From assembly GCA_958353395.1 (NCBI GenBank), contig CATWSG010000006.1, forward strand, positions 22,430 through 86,429: a stretch of 64,000 bases of DNA, in the 5' to 3' direction. Made by a program: the position numbers and the translations under genes. Positions 1 to 9,074 of this stretch are shown one piece after another (within the stretch, counting starts at the first letter, position 1; every line of letters begins with the position of its first letter). A model generated the notes under the pieces. It searched no databases and had not been told where the DNA came from. It saw nothing but the letters and a program-made list of their open reading frames with translations. Source of the stretch: an uncultured Collinsella sp. Its GTDB lineage: Bacteria; Actinomycetota; Coriobacteriia; Coriobacteriales; Coriobacteriaceae.

Positions 1-532
1 CGAGCGCGCGGCCGATGGCGCCTGCGCCATACTGCGTAGTCTCCTCGTCCTGGCCAAAGGCCAGGAGCAGCGTGCGCTCGTGCTGCCAACCGTGCGCCAG
101 CGCATACTCAACCGCCTCGAGAATGCCTGCGACCTGGTCTTTCATATCGATGGCGCCGCGACCCCAAATGTAGGTGTCGTCTACATGCCCGCTAAAGGGG
201 GCGTACGTCCAGTCGTCCTCGGTACCCGGCACCACGGGGACCACGTCCATGTGACCCATGAGCACAACGGGCTTGAGTGCGGGGTCGGAGCCGGAAAGCG
301 TCACCAGCAACGAATGATCGATGAGCTCGACCTTACCCGCTGTAAATACGTGCGGCCAGGCCTGCTGCATATAGGCGCGCAGGTCGTCGAACGGCTGCCA
401 GTCCACTGCCTCGGCATCCATGCTCGAAATGGTCGGAAACGACAGCACACGGCCCAGGCGCTCGCATGCGCCGGCCTTGTCCAAATCGGCAAAATCATCC
501 TCATGCGCAAAGAAGCGCCAAACCTCGGCCAT
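1..532 (-). CDS. M20-family metallopeptidase, N-terminal part (cut by window edge)
   Basis: The first 177 codons of a zinc-dependent peptidase of the M20 family, resembling the PM20D1/CPS1 carboxypeptidase branch. The metal-site motif HMDVVPV lies near residue 97, followed by GRGAIDMK with the second metal-binding Asp, and then a QDEET stretch where the catalytic Glu pair is expected. The ATG at 530-532 has a GAAAGGA ribosome binding site. The gene lies 72 bases downstream of an amino-acid ABC importer in the same direction, so it probably cleaves or deacylates peptides or acylated amino acids taken up by that system. That link is inferred. The C-terminal half lies outside the window. Confidence 0.85.
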   Translation of the reverse strand, partial: MAEVWRFFAHEDDFADLDKAGACERLGRVLSFPTISSMDAEAVDWQPFDDLRAYMQQAWPHVFTAGKVELIDHSLLVTLSGSDPALKPVVLMGHMDVVPVVPGTEDDWTYAPFSGHVDDTYIWGRGAIDMKDQVAGILEAVEYALAHGWQHERTLLLAFGQDEETTQYGAGAIGRAL

Positions 533-604
533 GACATCCTTTCGATTGTGATGACGAGGGCCGCCCCACCGGAGCGGCCCTGCTACATAAGCGTTTGCGG
601 TCGG

Positions 605-1390
605 TTACTTGTCCTCGAGATAACGCGAAAGGAACTCGCGGGTACGCTGGTGCTTGGGGTTGCCAAAGAGCTCCGCCGGCGCGGCATCCTCGAGCACTAC
701 GCCCTTGTCCATAAAGACCACGCGGTCGGACACCGTGCGGGCAAAGGCCATCTCGTGCGTGACGACGACCATGGTCATGCCGTCAGCCGCGAGCTTGCGC
801 ATGACCTCGAGCACCTCGCCCACGATCTCGGGGTCGAGTGCGGAGGTCGGCTCGTCGAACAGCATGATCTGCGGATTCATGCACAGAGCGCGCGCGATGG
901 CCACGCGCTGTTTTTGACCACCGGACAGGCGACCCACGGCGGCGTGCGCGAACTTCTCGAGCCCCACGCTCGTCAGATGCTCCATCGCGACTTTCTCGGC
1001 CTCGGCCTTGCTCATCTTTTTGAGCGTGACGGGCGCGAGCGTGCAGTTGTCGAGCACGTCCATGTTGTTGAATAGGTTAAAGCCCTGGAACACCATGCCG
1101 ATGTCCTCACGCAACTTGTTGATGTTGCAGCGCTCGGCCGTGAGGTCCTGGCCGTGGAACCAGATGTGGCCCGCGTCCGGGGTCTCGAGCAGGTTGAGGC
1201 AGCGCAGGAAGGTCGACTTACCCGAACCCGAGGCTCCGATAATGGTGACGACCTCGCCGGGGTTAACGGACAGGTCGATGCCCTTGAGTACCTCGAGCGA
1301 GCCGAAGCTCTTGCGCAGGCCCTCGACGCGGATGAGCGGCTCATTGGTCTGTGCGGCGGCCGCAACGCCGGTAATGGCGGTATCTGCCAT
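605..1390 (-). CDS. Amino-acid ABC transporter ATP-binding protein
   Basis: A 261-residue ATPase of the polar amino-acid importer class (GlnQ/HisP type). It has Walker A GASGSGKST, signature LSGGQKQR, Walker B IMLFDEPTSALDPE and the switch His in VVVTHEMAF. The ATG at 1388-1390 follows a GAGGAG site; the reading frame stays open further upstream but would overlap the permease gene. It lies 22 bases after the permease and is the third gene of the importer operon. The exact amino-acid substrate cannot be read from the sequence. Confidence 0.93.
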   Translation of the reverse strand: MADTAITGVAAAAQTNEPLIRVEGLRKSFGSLEVLKGIDLSVNPGEVVTIIGASGSGKSTFLRCLNLLETPDAGHIWFHGQDLTAERCNINKLREDIGMVFQGFNLFNNMDVLDNCTLAPVTLKKMSKAEAEKVAMEHLTSVGLEKFAHAAVGRLSGGQKQRVAIARALCMNPQIMLFDEPTSALDPEIVGEVLEVMRKLAADGMTMVVVTHEMAFARTVSDRVVFMDKGVVLEDAAPAELFGNPKHQRTREFLSRYLEDK

Positions 1391-1412
1391 GATGATTCTC
1401 CTCGTCCTAAGC

Positions 1413-2561
1413 CTAGTTGGAGCTGGGCAGCGTGACCGGAGCCTCGGCGCCGAGCTTTTTGCCAAAGGCCTCGAGCAGGCGGCTCGCCACGAGCGTCAGG
1501 ATCAGGTAGACCACGAGCGCCACGCAGTAGACCTCCATCTGGCGGTAGTACACGCCGGCGACGGTGGTGGTGGCGTACATGAGGTCGAACACGCCGATAA
1601 CCGAGAGCACCGACGAGTCCTTGATGTTGATGATGAGCTCGTTGGTGAGCGCCGGGATCGCGTTTTTAATGCCCTGGGGGAACACGACTTTGCGCATGGC
1701 TTGCCACTGCGACAGGCCCAGCGAGCGTGCTGCCTCGGCCTGGCCGGGATCGATGGACTCGATGCCGCCGCGCAGGACCTCCATCATGTAGGCGGTGGAA
1801 TTGAGCGAGATGGTAACGAGACCGGCGGTGAAAGTGCTCCAAATCTGGTTGGCCTGAGCGGTCTCGAAGCCCATGCCGCGCAAAACGGTGAAGCCCGCGT
1901 AATAGATGAGCAGACCCTGGACCATCATGGGCGTGCCGCGCACGATGGTGGAGTAGACGGTCGCAAAGCCGCGGCCGATACTCTTAAAGAAGCGCACCAG
2001 GTCGTTGTCCACGCGATCGAAGGTCTGAATGCGCAGGAACACAAAAAGCAGCGCCAGGAAAAAGGCAATGACGGTGCCGAAGGTGGCAAGCGCGATGGTG
2101 ATCTCGATACCGCGAATGAAGAAGTCCCCGCTCTTGTAGGTCATGTAGACCAGGCTCGACAAAAAGTCGCTGGGGTTGGAGTCCGAGACAATACTCACCT
2201 GCACCAGGTCGATAAACGACATGACGCAGCGGTCGATAAAGAAAACTGCCGCGATGGCGACCACGACGTAGCTGCCCAGGCGTGCGCCACGACGGCAACG
2301 CTCGGATGCGAACGGCGACTTTACGCGATAGTCGCTCCAGTGCATAAGCTTGGTGACCAACGCCGCCGCCGACACGACGAGCCAGGCCCAAAGAATCGCC
2401 CAAAGGCAATCCTGGAAGATACCGGTGGGGGCCAAGAAACTCATCGGCGTGGGGTTGCGTTGGCTAAACGCCAGGCCGAGCGCCGCGATGACGCTCGTGC
2501 CCAGGTATACATAACGGTGGTCGGCCTTGATAAAGGAGGCCAGACGATTAATGGTTTTCAT
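1413..2561 (-). CDS. Amino-acid ABC transporter permease with N-terminal membrane extension
   Basis: A 382-residue permease of the His/Glu/Gln/Arg family. The conserved permease domain occupies about residues 150-370 and includes the EAA loop (GQAEAARSLGLSQWQAMRKV) that docks on the ATPase. Typical members have about 220 residues. Here roughly 150 extra N-terminal residues carry three further predicted membrane spans, near residues 18-35, 60-85 and 100-125. The gene lies 9 bases after the binding-protein gene and precedes the ATPase. Confidence 0.92.
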   Translation of the reverse strand: MKTINRLASFIKADHRYVYLGTSVIAALGLAFSQRNPTPMSFLAPTGIFQDCLWAILWAWLVVSAAALVTKLMHWSDYRVKSPFASERCRRGARLGSYVVVAIAAVFFIDRCVMSFIDLVQVSIVSDSNPSDFLSSLVYMTYKSGDFFIRGIEITIALATFGTVIAFFLALLFVFLRIQTFDRVDNDLVRFFKSIGRGFATVYSTIVRGTPMMVQGLLIYYAGFTVLRGMGFETAQANQIWSTFTAGLVTISLNSTAYMMEVLRGGIESIDPGQAEAARSLGLSQWQAMRKVVFPQGIKNAIPALTNELIINIKDSSVLSVIGVFDLMYATTTVAGVYYRQMEVYCVALVVYLILTLVASRLLEAFGKKLGAEAPVTLPSSN

Positions 2562-2570
2562 GCTGCCTCC

Positions 2571-3497
2571 CTATGCCGGCTGACGGTCGAGGCACGCGTC
2601 CCACATTTGGTCGCGCTCCTCTTGGCTAATGCCCTTGAGTGTCTTGTCGATGAGCTTAAGCAGCTTATCCGAGCCCTTGCGGCAGCCGACGTTTGCCGTG
2701 ACCTCCTGCTTAAAGCCCTCGCCATCGGCAAACTGAATCGGCACGATACCCGGGTTTTGGGCCATATAGCCCTTCTCGTTCTCAGTGTTGTAGGTCACGG
2801 CGTCGCAAGTGCCCTGCAGCAGATTCGAAAACACCGTGGGGACCGAGTCGACCGGGTTTTTGTGGACAACGCCCGGGATCTCGTCGATGACGGTATCGAG
2901 CATGGTGTCCTTTTGGCCGAGGACCGTTGCGCCGCTAAAGTCGCTGAGCTTGGTCGCATTCTGATAGGGCGAGCCCTCTTTTACGAACAGGCCAAAGTAA
3001 CCGATAAAGTACGGGTCGGAAAAGCCGACGGACTCCTCGCGCTCGGGCGTGGCGCTCATACCGGCGATGATGAGGTCGATCTGGCCGTTGTTGAGCGAGT
3101 CGATAAGGCCCGAGAAGCTCTGTTTGACGGCAACGGGCTCGCCACCGAGGGCCTTGCAGACGATCTTGGCGATCTGCACGTCGTAACCATCGGCATAGGC
3201 GCCCTGCACGTTGTCGATGGGGATGGTGTACTCGCTGGCTTCGGAGACCTGCCAGTTGTACGGGGCGTAGGCCGCCTCCATGCCGATGCGGATCTTGTCC
3301 TTGCCGATCACGGAATCGGACAGGTCGTCGCGACCGCCACCCGTCGTGGGCTGAACTACTTCCAGCGTGGAGGGGCGCTGGCAACCGGCAAGTGCGCCGG
3401 CGACGACAGAAGCGCTCGCAGCGAGAGCACTACCCAAAAAGATGCGACGGCTGCATACCGGCTGTGGATGCGCGTCGCGTTGATGGGGAGAATGCAT
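2571..3497 (-). CDS. Amino-acid ABC transporter substrate-binding lipoprotein
   Basis: A 308-residue extracytoplasmic binding protein of family 3 (SBP_bac_3). The N terminus has a twin-arginine-like SRRIFLG motif, then a hydrophobic stretch and the lipobox ALAGC, so it is probably an anchored lipoprotein exported by the Tat route. The core begins near IRIGMEAAYAPYNW, typical of polar amino-acid binding proteins. The ATG at 3495-3497 has a GGGAAGG site. It is the first gene of the importer operon. The Tat assignment rests only on the visible RR motif. Confidence 0.92.
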   Translation of the reverse strand: MHSPHQRDAHPQPVCSRRIFLGSALAASASVVAGALAGCQRPSTLEVVQPTTGGGRDDLSDSVIGKDKIRIGMEAAYAPYNWQVSEASEYTIPIDNVQGAYADGYDVQIAKIVCKALGGEPVAVKQSFSGLIDSLNNGQIDLIIAGMSATPEREESVGFSDPYFIGYFGLFVKEGSPYQNATKLSDFSGATVLGQKDTMLDTVIDEIPGVVHKNPVDSVPTVFSNLLQGTCDAVTYNTENEKGYMAQNPGIVPIQFADGEGFKQEVTANVGCRKGSDKLLKLIDKTLKGISQEERDQMWDACLDRQPA

Positions 3498-3610
3498 AAT
3501 CTGCCTTCCCTGTTGAATCGTATGCTGACGACTTAACAGGATATACGCCAGCGACCAGCAGCGCAGCACAAGCTCGAAAAATTAATAGACACGCGGTAGT
3601 CATTGGGGAC

Positions 3611-3774
3611 GCCGATGTTTTGGCAATGCCGGCGAGCGACGTCCAGAGCAAACAAGTGGCATGAAAAAGGCACGGCATAGACCTTCTGGTCATGCCGTGC
3701 CTTTTGAATGACAAATTGTCGCTCTGGGTGGCGCGCAACGTCGACCGGTCCGCTGTTCGTTAGAACGGCGGAAC
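3611..3774 (+). repeat. Structured repeat family R3, copy a
   Basis: About 165 bases sharing a layout with 9213-9380. It starts with CGCCGATGTTTTGGC. An outer stem CCAGAGC/GCTCTGG (3643-3649 with 3721-3727) encloses a long inner hairpin (3665-3683 with 3688-3705) around GACC-TTCT-GGTC. Next come a conserved ACGTCGA and a last hairpin with a GTTA loop near 3751-3772. The stem sequences differ from copy b but still pair. It sits between two minus-strand genes and may also act as a terminator. Confidence 0.7.
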
Positions 3775-3776
3775 CT

Positions 3777-4670
3777 CTAGAGCAAGGTGACGCTAAAGCT
3801 ACGTTTGTCGGTAGCGCCGGGAGCCAAGGTGATGGTGTTGACCTTGTGCTCAAAGACATCGTCCTCGGTGTCCATGGTGGTGTGACCGGTCCAGGGCTCG
3901 AGCGCCACAAACGGAGCGTCGTTGGCGGCAGACCACACGCCAATGTACTTAAAGCCCTCAAAGTCGATCTTGACGCCGTGGCCCGACTTGCGGCCGCGCA
4001 GCGTGAGCGTGGAGCCCGGAGTATCGGTGAACATGATGGCATCGTTATCGAAGCTACGGTGCGTGATGGGCAGCACGTCAGAGTTATCGGGCGCCTTGTA
4101 GCTGCCCTCAAACGTCATAAGACCGTCGGGCGTGATGATAGGGGCCTCGTTAGTCCAAGCCTCGGTAAACGCCAGCTCGTAATCCTCGAACGCCTCGTCC
4201 TCGGCACCGGGGGCGGGCACGTTAAATGCGGGGTGGCCGCCCACCGAGAACGGCAGGTCCACGTCGCCGGTGTTGGTGACGGCAAAGGTCTGCGTGAGGG
4301 TGGCGTCGCCGGTCAAGGCATAGGTCATGTTGAGCTTAAAGTGGAACGGGAACGCCTTGAGCGACTCGGGCGTATCGGTAATCTCGTACGTTACCGAGGA
4401 GCCGTCCTCCGAAACCTCGACCAGCTTGTGCTCGACAATGCGCGCGAGTCCGTGGCGCGGCATCTCGCAGGTGCCGGCCGCAGACGCTGCCGTGTTGTTG
4501 CGCAGCGAACCCACAATGGGGAACAAGATGGGCGCGTGCTTGCCCCAAAAGGCGGGGTCGCCCTGCCATAGATACTCGTTGCCGTTGAGGGCAAGGCTCG
4601 TGAGCTGGGCGCCCATGGAATCGATGGCCGCGGTGAGGCCGCCGCGCTTGATGGTAGTGACGGTAGACAT
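3777..4670 (-). CDS. Aldose 1-epimerase family protein
   Basis: A 297-residue protein of the galactose mutarotase-like superfamily, close to the LacX/YeaD branch that acts on sugar anomers or hexose 6-phosphates. The beta-sandwich motifs are visible: the N-terminal GAQLTSLALNGNEYLW, then PILFPIVGSLRNN, GLARIVEHKL and SVGGHPAFNVP, which holds the conserved His. The start at 4670 has the ribosome binding site GGAGGAAG. No sugar pathway gene lies next to it, so the substrate is unknown. Confidence 0.88.
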   Translation of the reverse strand: MSTVTTIKRGGLTAAIDSMGAQLTSLALNGNEYLWQGDPAFWGKHAPILFPIVGSLRNNTAASAAGTCEMPRHGLARIVEHKLVEVSEDGSSVTYEITDTPESLKAFPFHFKLNMTYALTGDATLTQTFAVTNTGDVDLPFSVGGHPAFNVPAPGAEDEAFEDYELAFTEAWTNEAPIITPDGLMTFEGSYKAPDNSDVLPITHRSFDNDAIMFTDTPGSTLTLRGRKSGHGVKIDFEGFKYIGVWSAANDAPFVALEPWTGHTTMDTEDDVFEHKVNTITLAPGATDKRSFSVTLL

Positions 4671-4783
4671 GCTACTTCCTCCAAAAGTAAACAATAGTGT
4701 CGAGGGCTATTGTCCCACTCTTGGCGGCGGGACGGGACGGCAGGCGATTATTGAGTAGCCATAGAGGAATGAGCGGCGAGCGC

Positions 4784-5653
4784 CTACTGTGTATCCACGT
4801 AAAGGTCGAACCCGCCCTGCGGTGTGGTGTCGACCGTATCGGACGCCTGTGAGTTAAAGCTCACGGGGACCATGCGCTTTGAGGCACGGAAGCGCATGCC
4901 GTCGGTGGCGACGGGCGGTTCATCGACGGTGAGCTCGTAGTCGCCGGGCTTGAGCTCGATGCCGTCACCAGCGGAATTGACGTATTGATACTCGTCGATC
5001 GTCTGCCCTTTGAGCGTGCGCCCCACGATATGGATGAGCATTTGGCTGTCGCCGCGCGCGGTGTCCCACGTCGCGCCGTCCTTGACCTCGACCGACACAT
5101 GTACCGAGCGCGTGCGGCCGAGCGATTGCTCGACAGACATCTCGACCTTGGCGGCGTCTTTTCGCTGTTGTTCGACATGGCTCCAGACGTTTCCAATTAC
5201 CGAGCATGCGATAACGCCGGCCATAAAGGCGATAAGGATGGGGCCGAGCGGCGAGCGACGTCCTGCATCTTCCTCACGAGACAGATTGGGGCGACGTGTG
5301 GGTGCGGGCGCCTGAGCGCCCTGCGAGGGCACGTCGAGAATGCTGAAGGATGCCGTGCTGTCGGGGTCGATCGTGTGACGCAGCTGCGGGGTCTTTGCCG
5401 GAGAGATCGACATGTCGGCTGGCTCGCCGAGCGTGGCCGTAGCGTCAGCCTTGGCCTCGTCTGCCTCGGCCTGGGCCCAAGCTTGTTCGAAGGTCAGGGG
5501 CTCGACAGGGTCGAGGGCGGCGTCCGAGTCGGCGGCGACGTCGTTGCCGGTCTCGTCCTCGTCGCTCGACACGCCACGCGGCGTAGGCTCGTCCCACCCC
5601 TCGTCCGGAGCCTCACCCTCGCTATACCACCATTCAAAGTTATCGATATCCAT
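4784..5653 (-). CDS. Single-span membrane protein of unknown function
   Basis: A 289-residue protein not assigned to a family. The first 140 residues are very acidic and low in complexity, beginning MDIDNFEWWYSEGEAPDEGW. One hydrophobic segment (PLGPILIAFMAGVIACSVIG) near residues 155-175 is followed by an extracytoplasmic domain of about 110 residues, with repeated short beta-like stretches such as DGIELKPGDYELTVDEPP. The topology suggests a cytoplasmic acidic tail and an outer sensory or binding domain. It appears to be transcribed alone. Confidence 0.75.
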   Translation of the reverse strand: MDIDNFEWWYSEGEAPDEGWDEPTPRGVSSDEDETGNDVAADSDAALDPVEPLTFEQAWAQAEADEAKADATATLGEPADMSISPAKTPQLRHTIDPDSTASFSILDVPSQGAQAPAPTRRPNLSREEDAGRRSPLGPILIAFMAGVIACSVIGNVWSHVEQQRKDAAKVEMSVEQSLGRTRSVHVSVEVKDGATWDTARGDSQMLIHIVGRTLKGQTIDEYQYVNSAGDGIELKPGDYELTVDEPPVATDGMRFRASKRMVPVSFNSQASDTVDTTPQGGFDLYVDTQ

Positions 5654-5739
5654 ACGGGGCGCCCCTTAGGCCTCGCAAATAAACACTCGCTAGTCTTATA
5701 CCCCCAGACGGCACGGCGGCTCGCCGGCACAGATAGGAA

Positions 5740-5802
5740 AACCATCACAACATTCGACGCTTTTCCTCGTTTTTAAGTTTTTCAACGAATGTTGTGACGG
5801 TT
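5740..5802. repeat. Hairpin in intergenic region
   Basis: An inverted repeat: ACCATCACAACATTCG pairs with CGAATGTTGTGACGGT across a 30-base T-rich loop. It lies between two divergent genes. It is not obviously related to the other repeat families in the window. Confidence 0.6.
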
Positions 5803-5823
5803 TGGGCGACTGGCCGGCAGCGC

Positions 5824-5855
5824 AATGTGACAAAGGGACTGTCCCTTTTCACATT
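5824..5855. repeat. GGGAC-type palindrome (family R4), copy 1
   Basis: A short palindrome, AATGTGACAAAGGGAC followed by TGTCCCTTTTCACATT. Related copies lie at 18696, 29421, 31921 and 54184. This type of REP-like palindrome recurs in Coriobacteriia and other genomes. It lies in the promoter-side gap of the downstream MFS gene. Confidence 0.75.
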
Positions 5856-5912
5856 CTGTTAGAGTTGCAGGGATTGAATCCCGCTTATTCATGCGACATT
5901 GGAGTGACAACC

Positions 5913-7154
5913 TTGACCGCCGCAACCACGCCTAAAAGTAAGTCAACCGCCGCCGCGCTCTCCCCCGCGCGCACCAAGCTCTGCCTGGCGCTGCTCGTGC
6001 TGTTGGGATTCTCGCTCGGCTGCTCCGAGTTCGTGGTCATCGGCATCGAAAGTGACTTGGCAACGGAACTCGGCGTATCGCTTGCCACCGCAGGCCAACT
6101 TATTAGCGTGTTCGCACTGGTCTACGCTATCGCGACGCCGGTGCTCGCGCTCAGCACGGGGCGTTTTCGCCGCTACCAGCTGCTCGTGTGCTACAGCATC
6201 GTCTTTGTGCTCGGCAACCTGATCATGGCGTTGGCGCCCAACTTCCAGGTGCTGTTCATCTCGCGCATCATCCTGGGCTCCGTCTCGGGCGCACTGCTCG
6301 CCGTGGGCGTGACGTACATCCCCGAGCTGCTGTCCCCGCAGCAAACTTCGCTTGCCATCTCGGTGGTATATGGTGCGTTTTCCGTGGCAATGGTCTTTGT
6401 AACCTCGATTGGCAAGTTTGTGGCCGACACGCTCGACTGGCACGTGGCCATGTACGGCACGCTGACCTTTGCCGTTTTGATCTGCAGCGCGCTCGTGGCG
6501 TTTATGCCTCGCGCCGGGCAGACCGATGAGCCCGCCACCTTCCGCGAGCAGGCGGGGCTACTACGCGAGCCGAGTATCATTACCGGCATGCTCATCTTCT
6601 TGTTTGGCGTGGGCTCGGTCTATGTGTTCTACGGCTACGTGACGCCTTATCTTGAGCAGGTGCTGGACATGGGCACGGTCGAAGCCAGCACCACGCTCAT
6701 GGCCTACGGCGTGTTCTGCCTGATCTCGAACATCCTGGGCGGGTGGATCGATGCGCGCTTTGGCATGAAGGCGCTGCTTGTGACGTTTGTGTTGCAGGCT
6801 GCGGCGTTACTCGGGCTGTTTGCTTTGGGCGGCACCATGCCGCTCGCGCTGGTCTTTGTCTTTAGCTTGGCGCTGCTCATGTACCTGTTCTCGGTGTCGT
6901 GCATCACACACTTTATGGATGTGGCACGCAGCCGCCATCCCAAGTCGATGGTACTCGCAAGTTCGGTTGAGCCCATGGCGTTTAACGTCGGCATTTCGTT
7001 TGGCACCGCAGTGGGCGGCGCCGTGGTAAGCAGCGTTGGCATTGCATATGTAGGCGCAGTGGGTGCCGCGTTCTCGCTTGTGGCCTGGGTGCTTACGCTG
7101 GTGACGATTAAGTTGGCTCGCTGGGAGCGCAAGAGGGCGATGGCGCAGGCGTAG
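5913..7154 (+). CDS. MFS transporter, DHA1-like exporter
   Basis: A 413-residue 12-span transporter of the major facilitator superfamily. It resembles the AraJ/YdhP drug or sugar efflux group, with motifs such as GCSEFVVIG in span 1 and ALSTGRFRRYQLL after span 2. I chose the TTG at 5913 because GGAGTGA sits five bases upstream. A GTG at 5904 and longer in-frame extensions lack a ribosome binding site and would put polar residues before span 1. The substrate is unknown. A protein phosphatase gene follows after 45 bases. Confidence 0.87.
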   Translation: MTAATTPKSKSTAAALSPARTKLCLALLVLLGFSLGCSEFVVIGIESDLATELGVSLATAGQLISVFALVYAIATPVLALSTGRFRRYQLLVCYSIVFVLGNLIMALAPNFQVLFISRIILGSVSGALLAVGVTYIPELLSPQQTSLAISVVYGAFSVAMVFVTSIGKFVADTLDWHVAMYGTLTFAVLICSALVAFMPRAGQTDEPATFREQAGLLREPSIITGMLIFLFGVGSVYVFYGYVTPYLEQVLDMGTVEASTTLMAYGVFCLISNILGGWIDARFGMKALLVTFVLQAAALLGLFALGGTMPLALVFVFSLALLMYLFSVSCITHFMDVARSRHPKSMVLASSVEPMAFNVGISFGTAVGGAVVSSVGIAYVGAVGAAFSLVAWVLTLVTIKLARWERKRAMAQA

Positions 7155-7199
7155 ATGCGATACTCGAGCTCGATGATGGCGATCGAAAGGAAACCGCAT

Positions 7200-7646
7200 A
7201 TGCAACGTGTACTGTTTATCTGTTATGGAAATATCTGTCGCTCGACGATGGCTGAGTCCGTGTTTACCGAGCTAGTGCGCCGCGCTGGGCGCGAGGTGGA
7301 GTTTGTCATTGACTCCGCTGCGACCTCAACTGAGGAGATCGGCAACCCGCCGCATCATGGCACGGTCGCCAAGCTGCGTGAAGTCGGGATTCCCGTCGTT
7401 GCGCACCGTGCCCGCCAGGTGCGTCGCGCGGAGTATGGCGACTGGGACCACATTGTCTATATGGACGACGAGAACGCCCGCGGCCTGTACCGAATTTTTG
7501 GGAAGGACCCCGATGGCAAGATCTCGCGCCTGCTCGATTGGACCGATCGTCCCGGCGACGTGGCCGATCCCTGGTACACCGGTAACTTCGATGCCACCTA
7601 CCGCGATGTGCTCGCCGGCTGCACCGCTATGCTCGAGCAGTTATAG
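7200..7646 (+). CDS. Low-molecular-weight protein tyrosine phosphatase
   Basis: A 148-residue cytoplasmic phosphatase. The catalytic loop is visible at the N terminus: CYGNICRS with nucleophile Cys8 and Arg14. The general-acid Asp lies in the DPWYTG motif near residue 125. The length is typical for the family. The ATG at 7200 has a GAAAGGA site. The start lies 45 bases after the MFS gene, so the two may share a transcript. Its targets are unknown. Confidence 0.93.
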   Translation: MQRVLFICYGNICRSTMAESVFTELVRRAGREVEFVIDSAATSTEEIGNPPHHGTVAKLREVGIPVVAHRARQVRRAEYGDWDHIVYMDDENARGLYRIFGKDPDGKISRLLDWTDRPGDVADPWYTGNFDATYRDVLAGCTAMLEQL

Positions 7647-7688
7647 GCAAGCGAGCACGCGGACGCACGTGCTACGCCATCGGCATAA

Positions 7689-7758
7689 AACGAGCGTGGA
7701 TGATCTCCCACTTTGAGCGTTCAAGCGCGCTCTAAACGGGAGAAAATCCACGCTCGTT
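7689..7758. terminator. Bidirectional terminator hairpin
   Basis: A long stem AACGAGCGTGGAT...CTCCC pairs with GGGAG...ATCCACGCTCGTT around a 28-base loop. It separates two genes that converge and can serve both. Confidence 0.7.
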
Positions 7759-7799
7759 ATTATTGAGGGAGAAAAACCTCGCTCGATTGATTCGCTCGA

Positions 7800-8129
7800 C
7801 TACTCGTCGACGACCTCGGCAAGCCAGACGTTCAGCGTATCGACCTCGGGGCAGCAGAACTTTGCCGTGCCGGGCTCGTTGCCAGGCACGGTTCCGCCAT
7901 AGCGCAGGATATCGATATAGGGAAAGCCCACATGGCAGGCCATGGCGCACATCCTGCCGCGGTCTCGGTCGAAGTCAAAGACGTCGCCCGGCTTGTGACC
8001 ATGGTGGCAGCGGCACGCACCCAGCTGGTCCACGCAGCTCACGCGGATGCGCGGACGCTTGCCTCGCGGCGCACCGAGCGGCTTGCTCTCGCCCGCAGGC
8101 TTGATGCCGCCCTCGCCAGCGTTACTCAT
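7800..8129 (-). CDS. TIGR04076 family protein
   Basis: A 109-residue Cys-rich protein of unknown function matching the layout of the TIGR04076 family. It has Cys-x-x-Gly-His-Lys-x-Gly-Asp (CHHGHKPGDVF), then an MCAMACHVGFPYIDILRYGG stretch and a C-terminal CCPE. The spaced cysteines and histidines suggest metal binding, which is an inference. Its start overlaps the end of the pyridoxamine kinase gene by 8 bases, so the two are translationally coupled. Confidence 0.82.
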   Translation of the reverse strand: MSNAGEGGIKPAGESKPLGAPRGKRPRIRVSCVDQLGACRCHHGHKPGDVFDFDRDRGRMCAMACHVGFPYIDILRYGGTVPGNEPGTAKFCCPEVDTLNVWLAEVVDE

Positions 8130-8946
8130 GGTCGATCACGTCCAAGCAGGCCTCGATGGGAAGGCCGGCGGACTTATCATCCTGGTCGGCATTGCGCTCG
8201 ATAAGCTCGGCCACCACGCGCATGGCATCGGCCGTTGCGCGCTGCAGGCTCCAACCGGCCATAACGCGACCGACGAGCACCGCCGAGAACGTGTCGCCCG
8301 TGCCCGGGAAGTAGACCGGGATCAGGTCGAAGGGAATCATGAAGTACTCCCCCGCCACGTGGTCGTAACCGATAACGGCGTTCGCGCCGTCGACCACAGC
8401 GCTCGTAATGACCACCGACTTGGCGCCCAGCGCGCGCATGGCGTCCACAAGGACGCGGGCCTCGTCGGGCGTGATTTGCTCGGCAATAGGCGTATCGGTG
8501 AGCAGACAGGCCTCGGTGTAGTTAGGCACCGCGTAGTCGGCGCACTCGAGCAGGCTGCGCATGAGACCGATCGTGGACTCGGGCACGCCGGCGTAGAGCT
8601 TGCCGTTGTCGCCCATGATGGGGTCGACGAACACCTTGGTGCCCTTTTGCGCGCGACGGTGGCAAAAGTCCGAGATGATACGCGTCTCTTCCTCGGTCAC
8701 GATAAAGCCGGTCGAGATAGCGTCGAACTCAAAGCCGAGCTCCTCCCAGATGGCAAGACTCTGACGCACGTACTCCGTGGTGTCGTGGATGTAGAACTTG
8801 GGGTAGTTGAGCGTATCGGAAACAAGGGCCGTCGGCAGGTTGTGGATGCGATAGCCCATATGCGACAGCACCGGCAGCATGGCGGAAAGCGCAACCTTGC
8901 CGTAGCCGCACATATCGTTGATCAGCAGCAGCTGAGTATTCTTCAT
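8122..8946 (-). CDS. Pyridoxamine/pyridoxal kinase (PdxY-like)
   Basis: A 274-residue ribokinase-fold enzyme expected to phosphorylate B6 vitamers for pyridoxal phosphate salvage. It has the N-terminal INDMCGYGKVAL region, VDPIMGDNGKLY and the catalytic anion-hole motif PGTGDTFSAVL. The ATG at 8946 has an AAGGGAG site. An in-frame start 24 bases earlier lacks one. It is the first gene of a two-gene unit with the TIGR04076 gene. Confidence 0.9.
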   Translation of the reverse strand: MKNTQLLLINDMCGYGKVALSAMLPVLSHMGYRIHNLPTALVSDTLNYPKFYIHDTTEYVRQSLAIWEELGFEFDAISTGFIVTEEETRIISDFCHRRAQKGTKVFVDPIMGDNGKLYAGVPESTIGLMRSLLECADYAVPNYTEACLLTDTPIAEQITPDEARVLVDAMRALGAKSVVITSAVVDGANAVIGYDHVAGEYFMIPFDLIPVYFPGTGDTFSAVLVGRVMAGWSLQRATADAMRVVAELIERNADQDDKSAGLPIEACLDVIDHE

Positions 8947-9074
8947 GAGGGTCTCCCTTGGTTCGGGCACGGCGCAGCAGCGCCACAGTGCGACTAAGTG
9001 TAGCGCAGGGGACGTTGTGAGCGGGCGCTACGGTCGCGAAGAGCGCATTGTTGCGAAAAGGTTACGAAAACGAG

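Noticed and set aside
80..1075. Open frame of 331 codons on the plus strand
   Set aside because: It runs antisense to the M20 peptidase and ABC ATPase genes, whose family motifs are clear; GC-rich DNA gives long antisense frames.
1008..3536. 842-codon plus-strand frame
   Set aside because: Antisense shadow of the ABC importer genes with no recognisable domain and His/Arg/Ala-rich composition.
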